Position numbers and translations under genes: made by a program. Under the pieces are notes generated by a model. That model worked only from the letters and a program-made list of their open reading frames with translations. It was not told where the DNA came from and did no database searches. A DNA stretch of 54,272 nt from Fuerstiella sp. (lineage in GTDB: Bacteria; Planctomycetota; Planctomycetia; Planctomycetales; Planctomycetaceae), in the NCBI GenBank assembly GCA_029247265.1, contig JAQWLN010000204.1:1-54272 (forward strand). Direction: 5' to 3'. Shown here in pieces: positions 1-8,878 of the stretch. Position 1 is the stretch's first letter, and each line of letters begins with the position of its first letter.

Positions 1-177
1 GGCGTCCATGTCGAGAACATCGATGGAGACCACGTCCGTTCTGGATTGCTTGAGCCAGCCGCGAGCCGTCGATCGCGGCACACCATGTCGAACGGCGAGG
101 TCAAGGTCACCGGTGTTCTGAATCAGCAGGCGCAGTCGGTGATCGTACTGTTTTTGGGAGCGGGTATTTTCTGGCAT
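1..177 (-). CDS. IS-type transposase, N-terminal part (cut by window edge)
   Basis: Only the first 59 codons lie in the window; the frame runs open off the left edge. The peptide has the pattern RSQKQYDHRLR ... HGVPRSTARGWL, a helix-turn-helix of the kind that opens planctomycete DDE/integrase-core transposases, followed by the VVSIDV stretch usual in that family. The ATG at 177 is preferred because family members start with a short M-P-x-x-T-R-S leader; an in-frame ATG at 186 is also possible. The frame continues upstream without a stop into a DUF1501-like signal peptide (next entry), so the element probably sits inside an older gene. Family assignment is from memory of the motif. The DDE residues are outside the window. 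Confidence 0.72.
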   Translation of the reverse strand, partial: MPENTRSQKQYDHRLRLLIQNTGDLDLAVRHGVPRSTARGWLKQSRTDVVSIDVLDMDA

Positions 178-186
178 GCGGTACAT

Positions 187-393
187 GATCGTGTCCGCAT
201 GGGCTCCGGAAAAGTCAAATTGACTTCTGGCCGCTGGCAACGACGAGTACTCGTGCAGTGAAATCCCAAAGGTCGTGGTAAACAGCAGCGCACGCAGCAG
301 ACCAGGAAACGACAGCACCATCCCACCGAGCGTTCCCAATCTGAGAAAATCGCGCCGATGGTTTTGGAACTCGAAATCGTATTCAGGGAAGAC
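187..393 (-). pseudogene. DUF1501 protein remnant (Tat signal only), interrupted by transposase
   Basis: Reading the minus strand from about 393 gives an N-terminus with NHRRDFLRLG and a hydrophobic stretch ending in LSFPGLLRA (to about 289). This is the typical twin-arginine leader of DUF1501 proteins, which are exported in planctomycetes and usually partner DUF1549/DUF1553 cytochromes. No in-frame ATG, GTG or TTG precedes the leader back to the stop codon near 422. An ATG at 395 exists but in another frame, so the start looks frameshifted. After about residue 35 the DUF1501 similarity ends and the sequence leads into the transposase. I infer an insertion that truncated a DUF1501 gene. The exact element end was not located. 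Confidence 0.5.
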
Positions 394-562
394 ATATCCT
401 AACGACTCCCACCACTGGAATCCCTACAGTAAATTGCCACTCCGTTAAGTGTGTTATGGTATGCCATAGTGTCAGGAAATTGCGCCGACGACCAGACTCT
501 TTAAGAATCAATGTTTTCAGCACCCGGCAATAATGCCCGGCAGAATTGAAGGTCACGAACGA

Positions 563-1618
563 ATGACAAGATCTGGCCACAAGGAAGGCGCACGCCACCC
601 GAACGCAGTGAGAACCGCTTTTCTCCTGCTGATCGGCTTCGTTTCCACGACGGATTATGCCCAGTCGGACAAACTGCCATCCGAAAGTGCCACTCCACCA
701 AACCTGCGCGTGTTGTCGTTCAACATTCTGCAGGGAGGTGGCAACGCAGCCAACGTGGGGTTTGCCAATGACCGCTTTGGCGGCTCGCGGTACGATGAAA
801 TTGCAGGCGTTATTCGTCAGACGAAGGCAGATGTCGTCGGGGTCCAGGAAGACGACAAATCGGGAAGACTGCTGGCCGAACTGGGGGACGAATGGAACCG
901 CGTCGGAGCGATCTATTCAAAGCTGCCATTGCAACTGGTACAGGATGCAAAATGGCTCACGGTCGCGCGTGTTGCCACGGCAAACGGCAGCGTCGTTGTC
1001 GTCAACTGTCACTGGCGTCCGTCCGATTACGGGCCCTTTCTGGTGCAGGATTACATTCGCGAAAATGGCGTGCCCACCGATGCTGCAACCTTTGCACAGA
1101 ACATTCTGAAAGCGAGTGATCGGACAGGCGGTGATCGAGGATATCAGCGAACGCTGGATGCCGTTCGTCCGTGGATCGCCGCCGGCGAAACGGTCGTGGT
1201 GACAGGAGACTTTAACGAGCCATCACATCTGGACTGGACGGACGCTGCCGCCGACAGGGGCATGGACCGCTGGGTGAAGAATCCCACAACAACGCCGCTG
1301 CGTTTTCCAATCCCATGGAAGGGTTCCCGGTTAATGGCGAAACTCGGTCTGCACGACACCTATCGAATCGCCTTTCCCGATGAGACGAAACAGCCCGGTA
1401 ATACGTGGACCCCACCGTATGCGGACGGAACGCCCGGTCGTCGACCGTATGCAGACCAGGTGCTGGATCGCATTGACATGATCTACGTTCACGGTTCCAG
1501 ACTGAAAGTCCGCAGCGCAGCCGTGATCGGCGAATCGCGTCAGACCTCTGAGATTTTATTCGACGGCCGCTGGCCTTCAGACCATCGCGCCGTGCTGGCC
1601 GTCTTTGACCTCAAATAA
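563..1618 (+). CDS. Secreted endonuclease/exonuclease/phosphatase-fold protein
   Basis: A 351-residue protein of the EEP superfamily (DNase I / sphingomyelinase fold). An N-terminal hydrophobic stretch (AFLLLIGFV) suggests export. Landmarks in order are LSFNILQGGG near the start of the domain, VGVQEDD (the metal-binding Glu), NCHWRP, VTGDFNEPSH (Asp/Asn pair of the catalytic core), IDMIYV and the terminal WPSDHRAV (Asp-His pair). All core residues are present, so activity on a phosphodiester or phosphomonoester is expected; the substrate cannot be told. The ATG at 563 is favoured over 533 because the signal peptide follows it more closely. It is followed 44 bases later by a GDPD gene on the same strand, hinting at a phosphate-scavenging pair. 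Confidence 0.88.
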   Translation: MTRSGHKEGARHPNAVRTAFLLLIGFVSTTDYAQSDKLPSESATPPNLRVLSFNILQGGGNAANVGFANDRFGGSRYDEIAGVIRQTKADVVGVQEDDKSGRLLAELGDEWNRVGAIYSKLPLQLVQDAKWLTVARVATANGSVVVVNCHWRPSDYGPFLVQDYIRENGVPTDAATFAQNILKASDRTGGDRGYQRTLDAVRPWIAAGETVVVTGDFNEPSHLDWTDAAADRGMDRWVKNPTTTPLRFPIPWKGSRLMAKLGLHDTYRIAFPDETKQPGNTWTPPYADGTPGRRPYADQVLDRIDMIYVHGSRLKVRSAAVIGESRQTSEILFDGRWPSDHRAVLAVFDLK

Positions 1619-1662
1619 AACATCCGTCAAAAGCCCGTCCGTCATCAACAGGCAGAACGCAC

Positions 1663-2529
1663 ATGAGCAACATTCCATTTCAATTCCAACCCCGTCGGCG
1701 GGTCATCAATAGTCAACGGGTGGTGATCGTGGTGGTCGCCGCGGTCCTGGTGATTGCCCCTGGCCACAACAACGTCCTTCGGGCTGGTGATCCGGTTCCG
1801 GTCGCTCATCGAGGACTGCTGCGGCATGCGCCAGAGAATACTCTGCCTGCGTTTGCGGCATGCCTCGAGCTCGGCATGGGGTTTGAGCTGGATATTCGAA
1901 CGTCCAGCGACGGCCATCTGGTGATTCTGCACGATGACAGCGTCGGCCGCACAACCAACCACCCCGACCGATCTGTGCGTGACATGACTCTGGAAGCGCT
2001 GAAGCCACTGGATGCCGGTAGCTGGTTTGACCCGGTCTTTGCTGATGTGCGAATTCCGACACTGGAAGAAACGCTGGCATTGATAAAGGACCGCAAACGC
2101 GGTCCGACGATCATCGCTCTTAACATCAAACACATCACACCGACTGGGGAACCGCAGCTGCTATCACTGGTGGAAAAGTATGATCTGCTGAATGAGTCAT
2201 TCGCATTCGATCAGAGTGCTGAGCTGAGTCGACGACTGAAAAAGCTTAACCCAAACTTTCGCATTGGCCAGAACGTGAATCGCCAGAGTCTCGATGCCCG
2301 ACTGACGGAGGACTTTCTGGACGTGTTCCTGCTGACATTCGCCCCAACAGCTGAAGAGGTTGCCAAACTGCATGAGCGAAAAAAACAGGTACTGTTTAAC
2401 TACGCCGGAGCGGGAGAGTCTCGCCGGAACGCAGATACCTGGAAGCGAGTTCAGGCCGCTGGGATCGATGGCATGCTGACAGACTATCCGCTCGACTGCC
2501 GAACTGTGTGGCGAACGAAGCAACCCTGA
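1663..2529 (+). CDS. Glycerophosphodiester phosphodiesterase, exported
   Basis: A 288-residue GDPD-family TIM-barrel enzyme, expected to cleave glycerophosphodiesters to glycerol-3-phosphate and an alcohol. Residues 18-40 form a hydrophobic export signal. The family signature is intact: AHRG with His49, PENT at 58-60, the metal ligands Glu75 and Asp77 in FELDIR, and the second catalytic His90 in ILHDD. The C-terminal GMLTDYP matches the last barrel strand. The gene is probably co-transcribed with the upstream EEP-fold gene (44-base gap); together they would suit release of phosphate from phospholipid head groups outside the cytoplasm, which is inference. It ends convergently 65 bases from the next, minus-strand gene. 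Confidence 0.93.
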   Translation: MSNIPFQFQPRRRVINSQRVVIVVVAAVLVIAPGHNNVLRAGDPVPVAHRGLLRHAPENTLPAFAACLELGMGFELDIRTSSDGHLVILHDDSVGRTTNHPDRSVRDMTLEALKPLDAGSWFDPVFADVRIPTLEETLALIKDRKRGPTIIALNIKHITPTGEPQLLSLVEKYDLLNESFAFDQSAELSRRLKKLNPNFRIGQNVNRQSLDARLTEDFLDVFLLTFAPTAEEVAKLHERKKQVLFNYAGAGESRRNADTWKRVQAAGIDGMLTDYPLDCRTVWRTKQP

Positions 2530-2594
2530 TCATCTATCGAGCAACAGGTGTTTACCGTTGAGCATCAAACAGACACGTATGGCAGTCCGCCCAA

Positions 2595-3065
2595 CTAAAC
2601 GTGCGGCTTTCCAGTCGTCGCTGATGCTCCACGACAGCTTATCAACATCAGGCCGGCCACGATCGGTGGCAGGCATAGTGTGACGAATGCGGAAAGGAGG
2701 ATGCTTCCTGTGGTGTCCAGGAACTTCGTTAATGGCGGTAACGCCTGGTCATCGAACCACATCAGCGCATAAAAAATGGTAACAACAGATACCAGAATCA
2801 GCGCTCCGCAAGCTACCAACAACTTGCCCCCCAGAACTTCCGTTCTTAATCTGAATGCGCTGATGACCGATACCAGATACAATGAGGCGTATACCAAAAA
2901 GATGGCTGCAGAAACCGGCACTGGTAACCCATCGTGCTTTTCGCCAACAAGTCCGGCCGCCACGAACCATGTCCAAAACACCGCCCAAACGAACCACGGT
3001 ATGAGTATCAGCCTGGCAAGAATTCGAAGTCCCGCATCCGGCGCAGAATTGGCAGAATTTTCCAT
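2595..3065 (-). CDS. Small four-helix membrane protein, unknown
   Basis: A 156-residue protein not recognised as a known family. The start at 3065 is chosen because GGAGAT lies about eight bases upstream; the longer frame from 3110 would add 15 residues with no signal. Four hydrophobic segments are visible: around residues 15-40 (LARLILIPWFVWAVFWTWF), 50-68, 78-100 and 120-145, with short polar loops. No catalytic or binding motif is seen. It stands alone, convergent with the GDPD gene and divergent from the membrane-fused spermidine-synthase-like gene. Confidence 0.68.
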   Translation of the reverse strand: MENSANSAPDAGLRILARLILIPWFVWAVFWTWFVAAGLVGEKHDGLPVPVSAAIFLVYASLYLVSVISAFRLRTEVLGGKLLVACGALILVSVVTIFYALMWFDDQALPPLTKFLDTTGSILLSAFVTLCLPPIVAGLMLISCRGASATTGKPHV

Positions 3066-3452
3066 GCGGTAATCTCCTACGCCGGTGCAATGTGAAGACT
3101 GCGAAACCATGGGCCAGCGGCGAGGAAGCCACGAGGGTGATCCTGTTGCAATCGTCCTGGTGACCAGATCCGCACAGCGGGAGTGAAGCCACGTATCATC
3201 ACTCTGGAGTTTAAAGGCTCATTATTGCGTATCACAATGCTGAATATTGTAACGGCAATTGTCGTGCCATTCCCGCAGGATGCGTGCTGGCACGCACGAC
3301 GTCTCGAGTCCGGTTAGCTCCTAATCTTCAACGCGACGGATTGCCACTGAAAACAGAAAAGTGCTCACTCGTATTTATGCCATAACGTGGTCCGGAACTT
3401 TTTTTTGTGCGGCGGCGCAGTACAGTGCTCACATCCTTCCGAAGGGGTCTGC
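3066..3452. other. Divergent intergenic region
   Basis: About 390 bases between two divergent genes, so it should hold both promoters. No convincing ORF was found. A short hairpin, TGCGTGC/GCACGCA, lies at 3281-3296. An A+T-richer stretch around 3215-3260 is the likeliest promoter area, but no clear -35/-10 pair was assigned. Confidence 0.4.
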
Positions 3453-6107
3453 ATGCTGCGATATGCTCTTACAATTTTTATCAGTGCGTTTTTGCTGTTT
3501 CAGGTGCAGCCACTGATCGGCCGATTTATTCTGCCGTGGTTCGGCGGCGGGCCGTCGATCTGGACCAGCTGCATGCTGTTTTTTCAGATCGTGCTGCTGG
3601 GCGGATACGTTTACGCGCATGTGCTGTGCTCACGACTCAGTCGCAAAGCACAGGCTTGCACGCACCTGAGTCTGTTGTCGCTTTCCGTGGCGTTTCTGCC
3701 GATCGCTCCCTCTGAATCGTGGAAACCGATCGGCGATCAATCGCCCATGCTGCAAATTCTGTTGTTGCTGCTGGCCACCGTCGGCGGTCCGTATTTCATG
3801 CTCGCATCCACCGGCCCGCTGATGCAGCGCTGGTTCAGCCAGACGTCGCCGGGACGTTCTCCCTATCGTTTGTATGCGCTGTCCAACGTGGGATCATTGC
3901 TGGCCCTGGTTAGCTATCCGCTGTTGTTCGAACCCTGGCTTAAACTGCAACACCAGGTGCTGTCGTGGTCATTTGTGTACATCGTCTACGTCGCCCTTGC
4001 CGTCTGGTGTGCCGTTCGGCTGCTGCGGCACAGCGTTCCTGCTCGGTTGGCGGCAACGACGGAAGCAGCCTCCGAGCAGACGGAAGTGCCCGTTGCCGCC
4101 GCAGCGGGTCCCGATTGGGGGCAAATGCTGTTGTGGCTGGGGCTGGCGGCCTGCGGTTCCGCAATGTTGCTCGCCACAACCAATCAGCTGTGCATCGATG
4201 TTGCCACGGTGCCATTTCTGTGGGTGCTGCCATTGGGCCTGTACCTGGTCTCTTTCATCATCTGCTTTGACAGTCCTCATTGGTACGACCGTCGCGTATT
4301 TGGCCTGCTGCTGCTGGGCTGCAGTCCCTTGGCGTGCTTCGCTTTACACGAGGGGCCGAGTATGGAAATCATGGACCAAATTGCGATTTTCTCGGTCGTT
4401 CTGTTCGCATGTTGCATGATCTGTCACGGAGAACTCGTCCACACACGACCGGACCCGAAATACCTGACGCTGTTCTACGTGCTTGTCTCTGCGGGTGGCG
4501 CTCTGGGCGGCGCATTCGTTGCGCTCGCCGCTCCGCAATTGTTTTCAGGGTACTACGAATACCACGCCACTCTATTCGCGACATGTGAAGTCGCATTAGT
4601 CGCGTGGTATGTCCAGCGGGTATGGAGGCAGGCTCAGTCAACGCCGTTCTGGACCTGGACGCTGGCGACCAGCATCCAGGTGATAACGGTAGCGGCCTGG
4701 TATTACGTGCCGAAGTCGGGGGCGCTCGAGGATATTGATCGCACAGTCTACTTCGGAATTTACCTGCTGATTCAGACGGCCGGACTGGCACTCACAGCCG
4801 CCTTCGAAACCCGAAAACGCATGCTTCTGCGAGTCTGGATCATCGGTTCGCTCGCGCAGTTTGCATGGCTCACCTGGTATGCACACTGGCGATTCCCTGC
4901 CGAAGTCGTCAGCTCCGAACGTGTTACGTTTGCAGTGGGAACATTTGTGCCCGTCCTCATGGCCATCGTCCTGCTGGTTGGAATTGAGAAACTGCGAGAC
5001 ACATTTCGCGAATACCTGTTGCGATTGACTCAGTTCGTCATCGCAGCGTTCTGGGTCATCGTGCTTTGGTATTCAGAAACAATTGCGTCATGGCAGGCCA
5101 GTGCCTTCGCCGTAAGTATCTGTGGAGCAATGGCGCTGGAATTCGCCGTGCGACACTTCCGCGGACCACAACAGCGATTGATGGGATTCTGGCTGTTGCT
5201 GCCGTCGACTGCTCTCATCTGCCTTCTCGGTCATCGGCTGCAGAATATTGTGACAGCAGATGATGTCGATGTGGTCCACACATCACGGAATTTCTATGGA
5301 GTCCTGCGGGTAACGGAGGATGCCGCTGACGAATCTGACGAATACGGCATGCCCGGCCGTTACTCACTACTACACGGACAGATTCGACATGGCTTTCAGT
5401 ATCAGGACGACTACTGGAAGACTCAGCCCACAACGTATTATGGCGAAGAGAGTGGCATCGGCATCGCAATCGAACTTTGCCGGGACCTGGCCGAAACTAC
5501 CGATCAACATGCTTTGCGAGTTGGTGTAGTGGGACTCGGCACCGGTACGATCGCTGCATACGGACAGAGCGATGAGTACTTCCGATTCTACGATATCAAT
5601 TCTGATGTCCGCGATCTGTCGAATAAGTACTTCACGTATCTAAGTGATTCAGAAGCGAGAACGGAGGTTGTCATCGGCGACGCACGGATCGTGATGGAAC
5701 GTGAACTGGCCGTGGTGGAGAGCCAGCAGTTCGATGTGCTGGCGATCGATGCCTTCAGCAGCGACGCAATTCCGATTCACCTGCTGACCACAGAATGCGG
5801 AGACATTTACCGAAAGCAACTGCGACCAGGCGGAGTGCTGGCAATTCACATTTCCAATCGCTTTCTGGAACTAGACCCGATTACACGCGGAATGGCCGAA
5901 CATCTCGGCTGGCACGCGGTGCGTATTGAAAATGACGACGATGATGCGACTGGCGTTTTTTCCTCGACATGGGTGCTGCTGACATCCAGTGATGACTTCG
6001 TCAATTCCCCTGACATTCAGGACGTCGACAGCGAATGGGACGATACGGACCGTATCCTGCACTGGACCGACGACTACTCAGGCCTGTGGCAGGTCCTTTC
6101 GTTTTGA
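3453..6107 (+). CDS. Membrane protein fused to spermidine-synthase-like domain
   Basis: An 884-residue two-part protein. Residues 1 to about 600 contain many hydrophobic helices (at least a dozen), starting with LRYALTIFISAFLLFQVQPL, a typical opening of the fused MFS/spermidine-synthase family. The C-terminal ~250 residues form a class I methyltransferase-like fold: VGVVGLGTGTIAAYG is the nucleotide (SAM or decarboxylated SAM) loop, YDINSDV the acidic strand, and VLAIDAFSSDAIPIHLLT matches the conserved Asp-containing motif of aminopropyltransferase-like proteins. The ATG at 3453 has AGGGG about six bases upstream and precedes the first helix directly; the longer frame from 3387 adds a non-membrane stub. 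Real polyamine synthesis is unproven for this fused family. Confidence 0.85.
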   Translation: MLRYALTIFISAFLLFQVQPLIGRFILPWFGGGPSIWTSCMLFFQIVLLGGYVYAHVLCSRLSRKAQACTHLSLLSLSVAFLPIAPSESWKPIGDQSPMLQILLLLLATVGGPYFMLASTGPLMQRWFSQTSPGRSPYRLYALSNVGSLLALVSYPLLFEPWLKLQHQVLSWSFVYIVYVALAVWCAVRLLRHSVPARLAATTEAASEQTEVPVAAAAGPDWGQMLLWLGLAACGSAMLLATTNQLCIDVATVPFLWVLPLGLYLVSFIICFDSPHWYDRRVFGLLLLGCSPLACFALHEGPSMEIMDQIAIFSVVLFACCMICHGELVHTRPDPKYLTLFYVLVSAGGALGGAFVALAAPQLFSGYYEYHATLFATCEVALVAWYVQRVWRQAQSTPFWTWTLATSIQVITVAAWYYVPKSGALEDIDRTVYFGIYLLIQTAGLALTAAFETRKRMLLRVWIIGSLAQFAWLTWYAHWRFPAEVVSSERVTFAVGTFVPVLMAIVLLVGIEKLRDTFREYLLRLTQFVIAAFWVIVLWYSETIASWQASAFAVSICGAMALEFAVRHFRGPQQRLMGFWLLLPSTALICLLGHRLQNIVTADDVDVVHTSRNFYGVLRVTEDAADESDEYGMPGRYSLLHGQIRHGFQYQDDYWKTQPTTYYGEESGIGIAIELCRDLAETTDQHALRVGVVGLGTGTIAAYGQSDEYFRFYDINSDVRDLSNKYFTYLSDSEARTEVVIGDARIVMERELAVVESQQFDVLAIDAFSSDAIPIHLLTTECGDIYRKQLRPGGVLAIHISNRFLELDPITRGMAEHLGWHAVRIENDDDDATGVFSSTWVLLTSSDDFVNSPDIQDVDSEWDDTDRILHWTDDYSGLWQVLSF

Positions 6108-6265
6108 GCCACGTGAATACAGGGAAAAAAGTTGGGGTTGTTCATTGCCAGCCGGCACCAGGAAGTCTGCGACGGCCGGATCGACGAACCGGTCAGCATG
6201 TCGCAGAACTCGTGTTGATCGTGCAATGGATGGAATGTCGTGATGCACAGAGCTATTCTCTCGGC

Positions 6266-6826
6266 ATGTCTGACGTAACCCAAATTCTGAATAAGATTGA
6301 TCTGGGCGACGCAAACGCAACGGAAAAGCTGCTGCCGTTCGTGTATGAAGAGCTGCGCAGATTAGCGTCGCAAAACATGTCAGAAGAACGGAAAGATCAT
6401 ACTCTGCAGGCAACAGCGCTGGTGCATGAAGCCTTCGTTCGCCTTGTCGATCAGCCAACTCAACAGAACTGGGAGAATTCCCGTCACTTTTTTGCCGCCG
6501 CCGGGGAAGCCATGCGACGGATCCTGATCGAACGGGCACGGCAGCGTGCCACGCTGAAACGCGGCGGTGATCGTGACAGAATTGAATTGGCCAATGTCGA
6601 CCCCGTGGTTCTGCCGTTGGCATGTGATGACATCCTGGGTCTTGAAGAAGCCATCCGAAATCTGGAGCAGCAGCACCCCCGGAAAGCGGAACTGGTTAAG
6701 CTCAGGTTCTTTGCCGGGCTGACTATGTCACAGGTCGCCAGCGCCCTTAAGATCTCCATCTCAACTGCTGAATTTGACTGGACTTACGCTCGGTCATGGC
6801 TGCGAATCGAAATGTCGGACAGCTAA
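6266..6826 (+). CDS. ECF sigma factor, planctomycete kinase-linked type (TIGR02999-like)
   Basis: A 186-residue sigma-70 family factor. Region 2 spans about residues 15-85 (ATEKLLPFVYEELRRLA ... TALVHEAFVRL), region 4 about 125-180 (EAIRNLEQQHPRKAELVKLRFFAGLTM ... ISISTAEFDWTYARSWL), including the helix-turn-helix. The phrase TLQATALVHEAFVRL and the C-terminal DWTYARSWLR pattern are characteristic of the TIGR02999-type subfamily common in planctomycetes. The open frame extends upstream to 6035 but the homology begins at the ATG at 6266. It is followed by a Ser/Thr kinase gene with TPR-type C-terminus, the usual partner of such sigma factors; here that kinase is broken. No anti-sigma gene is nearby. 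Confidence 0.9.
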   Translation: MSDVTQILNKIDLGDANATEKLLPFVYEELRRLASQNMSEERKDHTLQATALVHEAFVRLVDQPTQQNWENSRHFFAAAGEAMRRILIERARQRATLKRGGDRDRIELANVDPVVLPLACDDILGLEEAIRNLEQQHPRKAELVKLRFFAGLTMSQVASALKISISTAEFDWTYARSWLRIEMSDS

Positions 6827-6947
6827 AATCTGTCCCGAAAAGAGAATTTCTTTCAGGAATGTGTCGGGGGTTCGCGGGCCGGATCTCGCATAGTCCACCA
6901 TGGCAGCGACTCAGGCAACAATCCACTCCCGGTCCGGATACCAATGT

Positions 6948-8878
6948 ATGACTCAGCATCAACGTGACGAAGAGAGGATTTTTCACGTCGCTCGCGGACT
7001 GGACAACAGCGAACTGCGACAGGAGTACCTGAATCAGATCTGTGAGGGTGATCAGGGACTTCGTGAACGAGTAGATGCGCTGCTGGCAGTCCATGAGAAA
7101 GAAAGAACTTTTCTGAAGTCGCAGGCGGAAAAGGAATCCACTGTCCTGTACTCAGGAATCACCGAAACTGTCGCTCAGAAAATCGGTCGCTACAAGCTGC
7201 TGCAGAAAATCGGAGAAGGTGGATTCGGCGTTGTGTACATGGCGGAACAAAGTCGCCCCGTCCGTCGCAAGGTGGCACTGAAGGTCATCAAGCCGAGCGA
7301 CAGTCTTTGGCACTGATGGATCATCCCGGTATCGCCAAAGTCTTTGATGGCGGCACCACTGATTCCGGGCGACCATACTTCGTGATGGAACTGGTCAAGG
7401 GCGTTTCGGTCACTGAGTTCTGTGACGAGAACAGGCTTTCGGTCCGGCAGCGGCTTGAACTGTTCACCACGATCTGTCGCGCCATTCAGCACGCTCATCA
7501 AAAGGGAGTGATTCACCGGGACATCAAGCCATCCAATGTCCTGGTGACATTGCACGACGGTCAGCCGGTGCCCAAAGTCATTGACTTCGGGGTCTCAAAA
7601 GCGATCTCTCAGCAGCTGACGGAAAAAACACTTTTTACCGCGCACGGCCAGATGATCGGCACGCCTCAATACATGAGTCCCGAACAGGCAGAAATGAGTG
7701 GGATTGATATCGACACACGCAGCGACATCTACTCCCTCGGAATCCTGCTGTACGAACTGCTCACCGGCTTCACTCCTCTGGACCCCGAGCAAATCCGATC
7801 GACGGCCTTCGCGGAACTCCAGCGGCTGATTCGCGAGGACGAACCAGTTCATCCTTCTCGCCGCTGCAGCACGCAGGGCGAACAGTCCGCGACGATCGCG
7901 GCGAAACGGAGAACGGATCCGCGGAAGCTTGGTTTGCTGCTGCGTGGCGAACTGGACTGGATCATCATGAAGACGCTCGAAAAGGACCGTAATCGTCGCT
8001 ACGAATCTCCCAACGCACTGGCAACCGACGTCGAGAATTTCCTAAACGACGAAACAGTGACAGCCTGCCCTCCCTCAATCACCTACCGCTTTAAGAAGTT
8101 TTCTGTTCGCAACAAGACACTCCTGCTGACCGGTGGCGCGATCGCCCTGTTGCTTTTCGCGTCAGCCCTATCCGGATGGGTGTTGTACGGCAGGGCTGAG
8201 AAGGCCAGACAAGAGGCTTTGAATGCCAGGAAAGAAGCCGAGAATGCCACGGGCGACGCGAACCGAGAACGTGACCACCTCCGGAAGGCACTCAATGACA
8301 TTTCGGATCTTCAACGTCAGCAGACGATTGAGATCGTTTTTTCGCTGGCGACATTCGGCCAGGAGCATCAGGCTCATCAGAAGATCCAGGAGGCTGAAAT
8401 TGATGACAAAGACAGGACCGTACTGACGGCGATGCTGAATGCGGAGATCGAAAGTATCCACAGCAATCCTCTGAAAGCGGTCCGCATTCTTGAGGATCTG
8501 AAGAACCACGAAAACGATGTCATCCTGCAGGCGCTGCTGGCAAATGCTTACTTTGATGCCGGCAATTACTGGGCTTACTATCGTCACCCCGTCGTTCATG
8601 GCGTTCTTTCCCCACAGACTCCTTACGAAAATCTTTTTGTCGGCAAAGCCATGTTCTGGTTGGACTTCAAACAGAGCGTCACCTATCTCGACGAAGCAGT
8701 CGCACTGACACCTTCCCCGCTAAGTCTTACGTATCGCGCTCGGTCGTTGGCACTGCAGGCTGTCCTGAGCGCGAACGTCCGCCCAGCGATATACAGAATC
8801 CATACAGTGCGATTGCAGAAATCCATGCGATGGCAAACAGTCCGTGACCAAAATACCAGTGGCTTGTATCCAGAGTGA
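6948..8878 (+). pseudogene. Ser/Thr protein kinase, broken by a small deletion, C-terminus lost
   Basis: Two overlapping frames make one gene. The first (6948-7316) has the leader of planctomycete kinases ([24 protein letters not shown]), then the P-loop [10 protein letters not shown] and the catalytic Lys in VALKVIK. After IKP at 7295 it runs out of frame to a stop at 7314. The second frame resumes with [11 protein letters not shown] at 7295 and carries [33 protein letters not shown] and [15 protein letters not shown], a membrane helix near 8105-8180, a coiled coil and TPR-like repeats. Relatives have about 13 residues between KP and ERQ, including the alpha-C Glu; these are missing. From about 8760 the TPR part stops and the sequence runs into the antisense tail of another kinase. 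I judge it nonfunctional. Confidence 0.82.
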
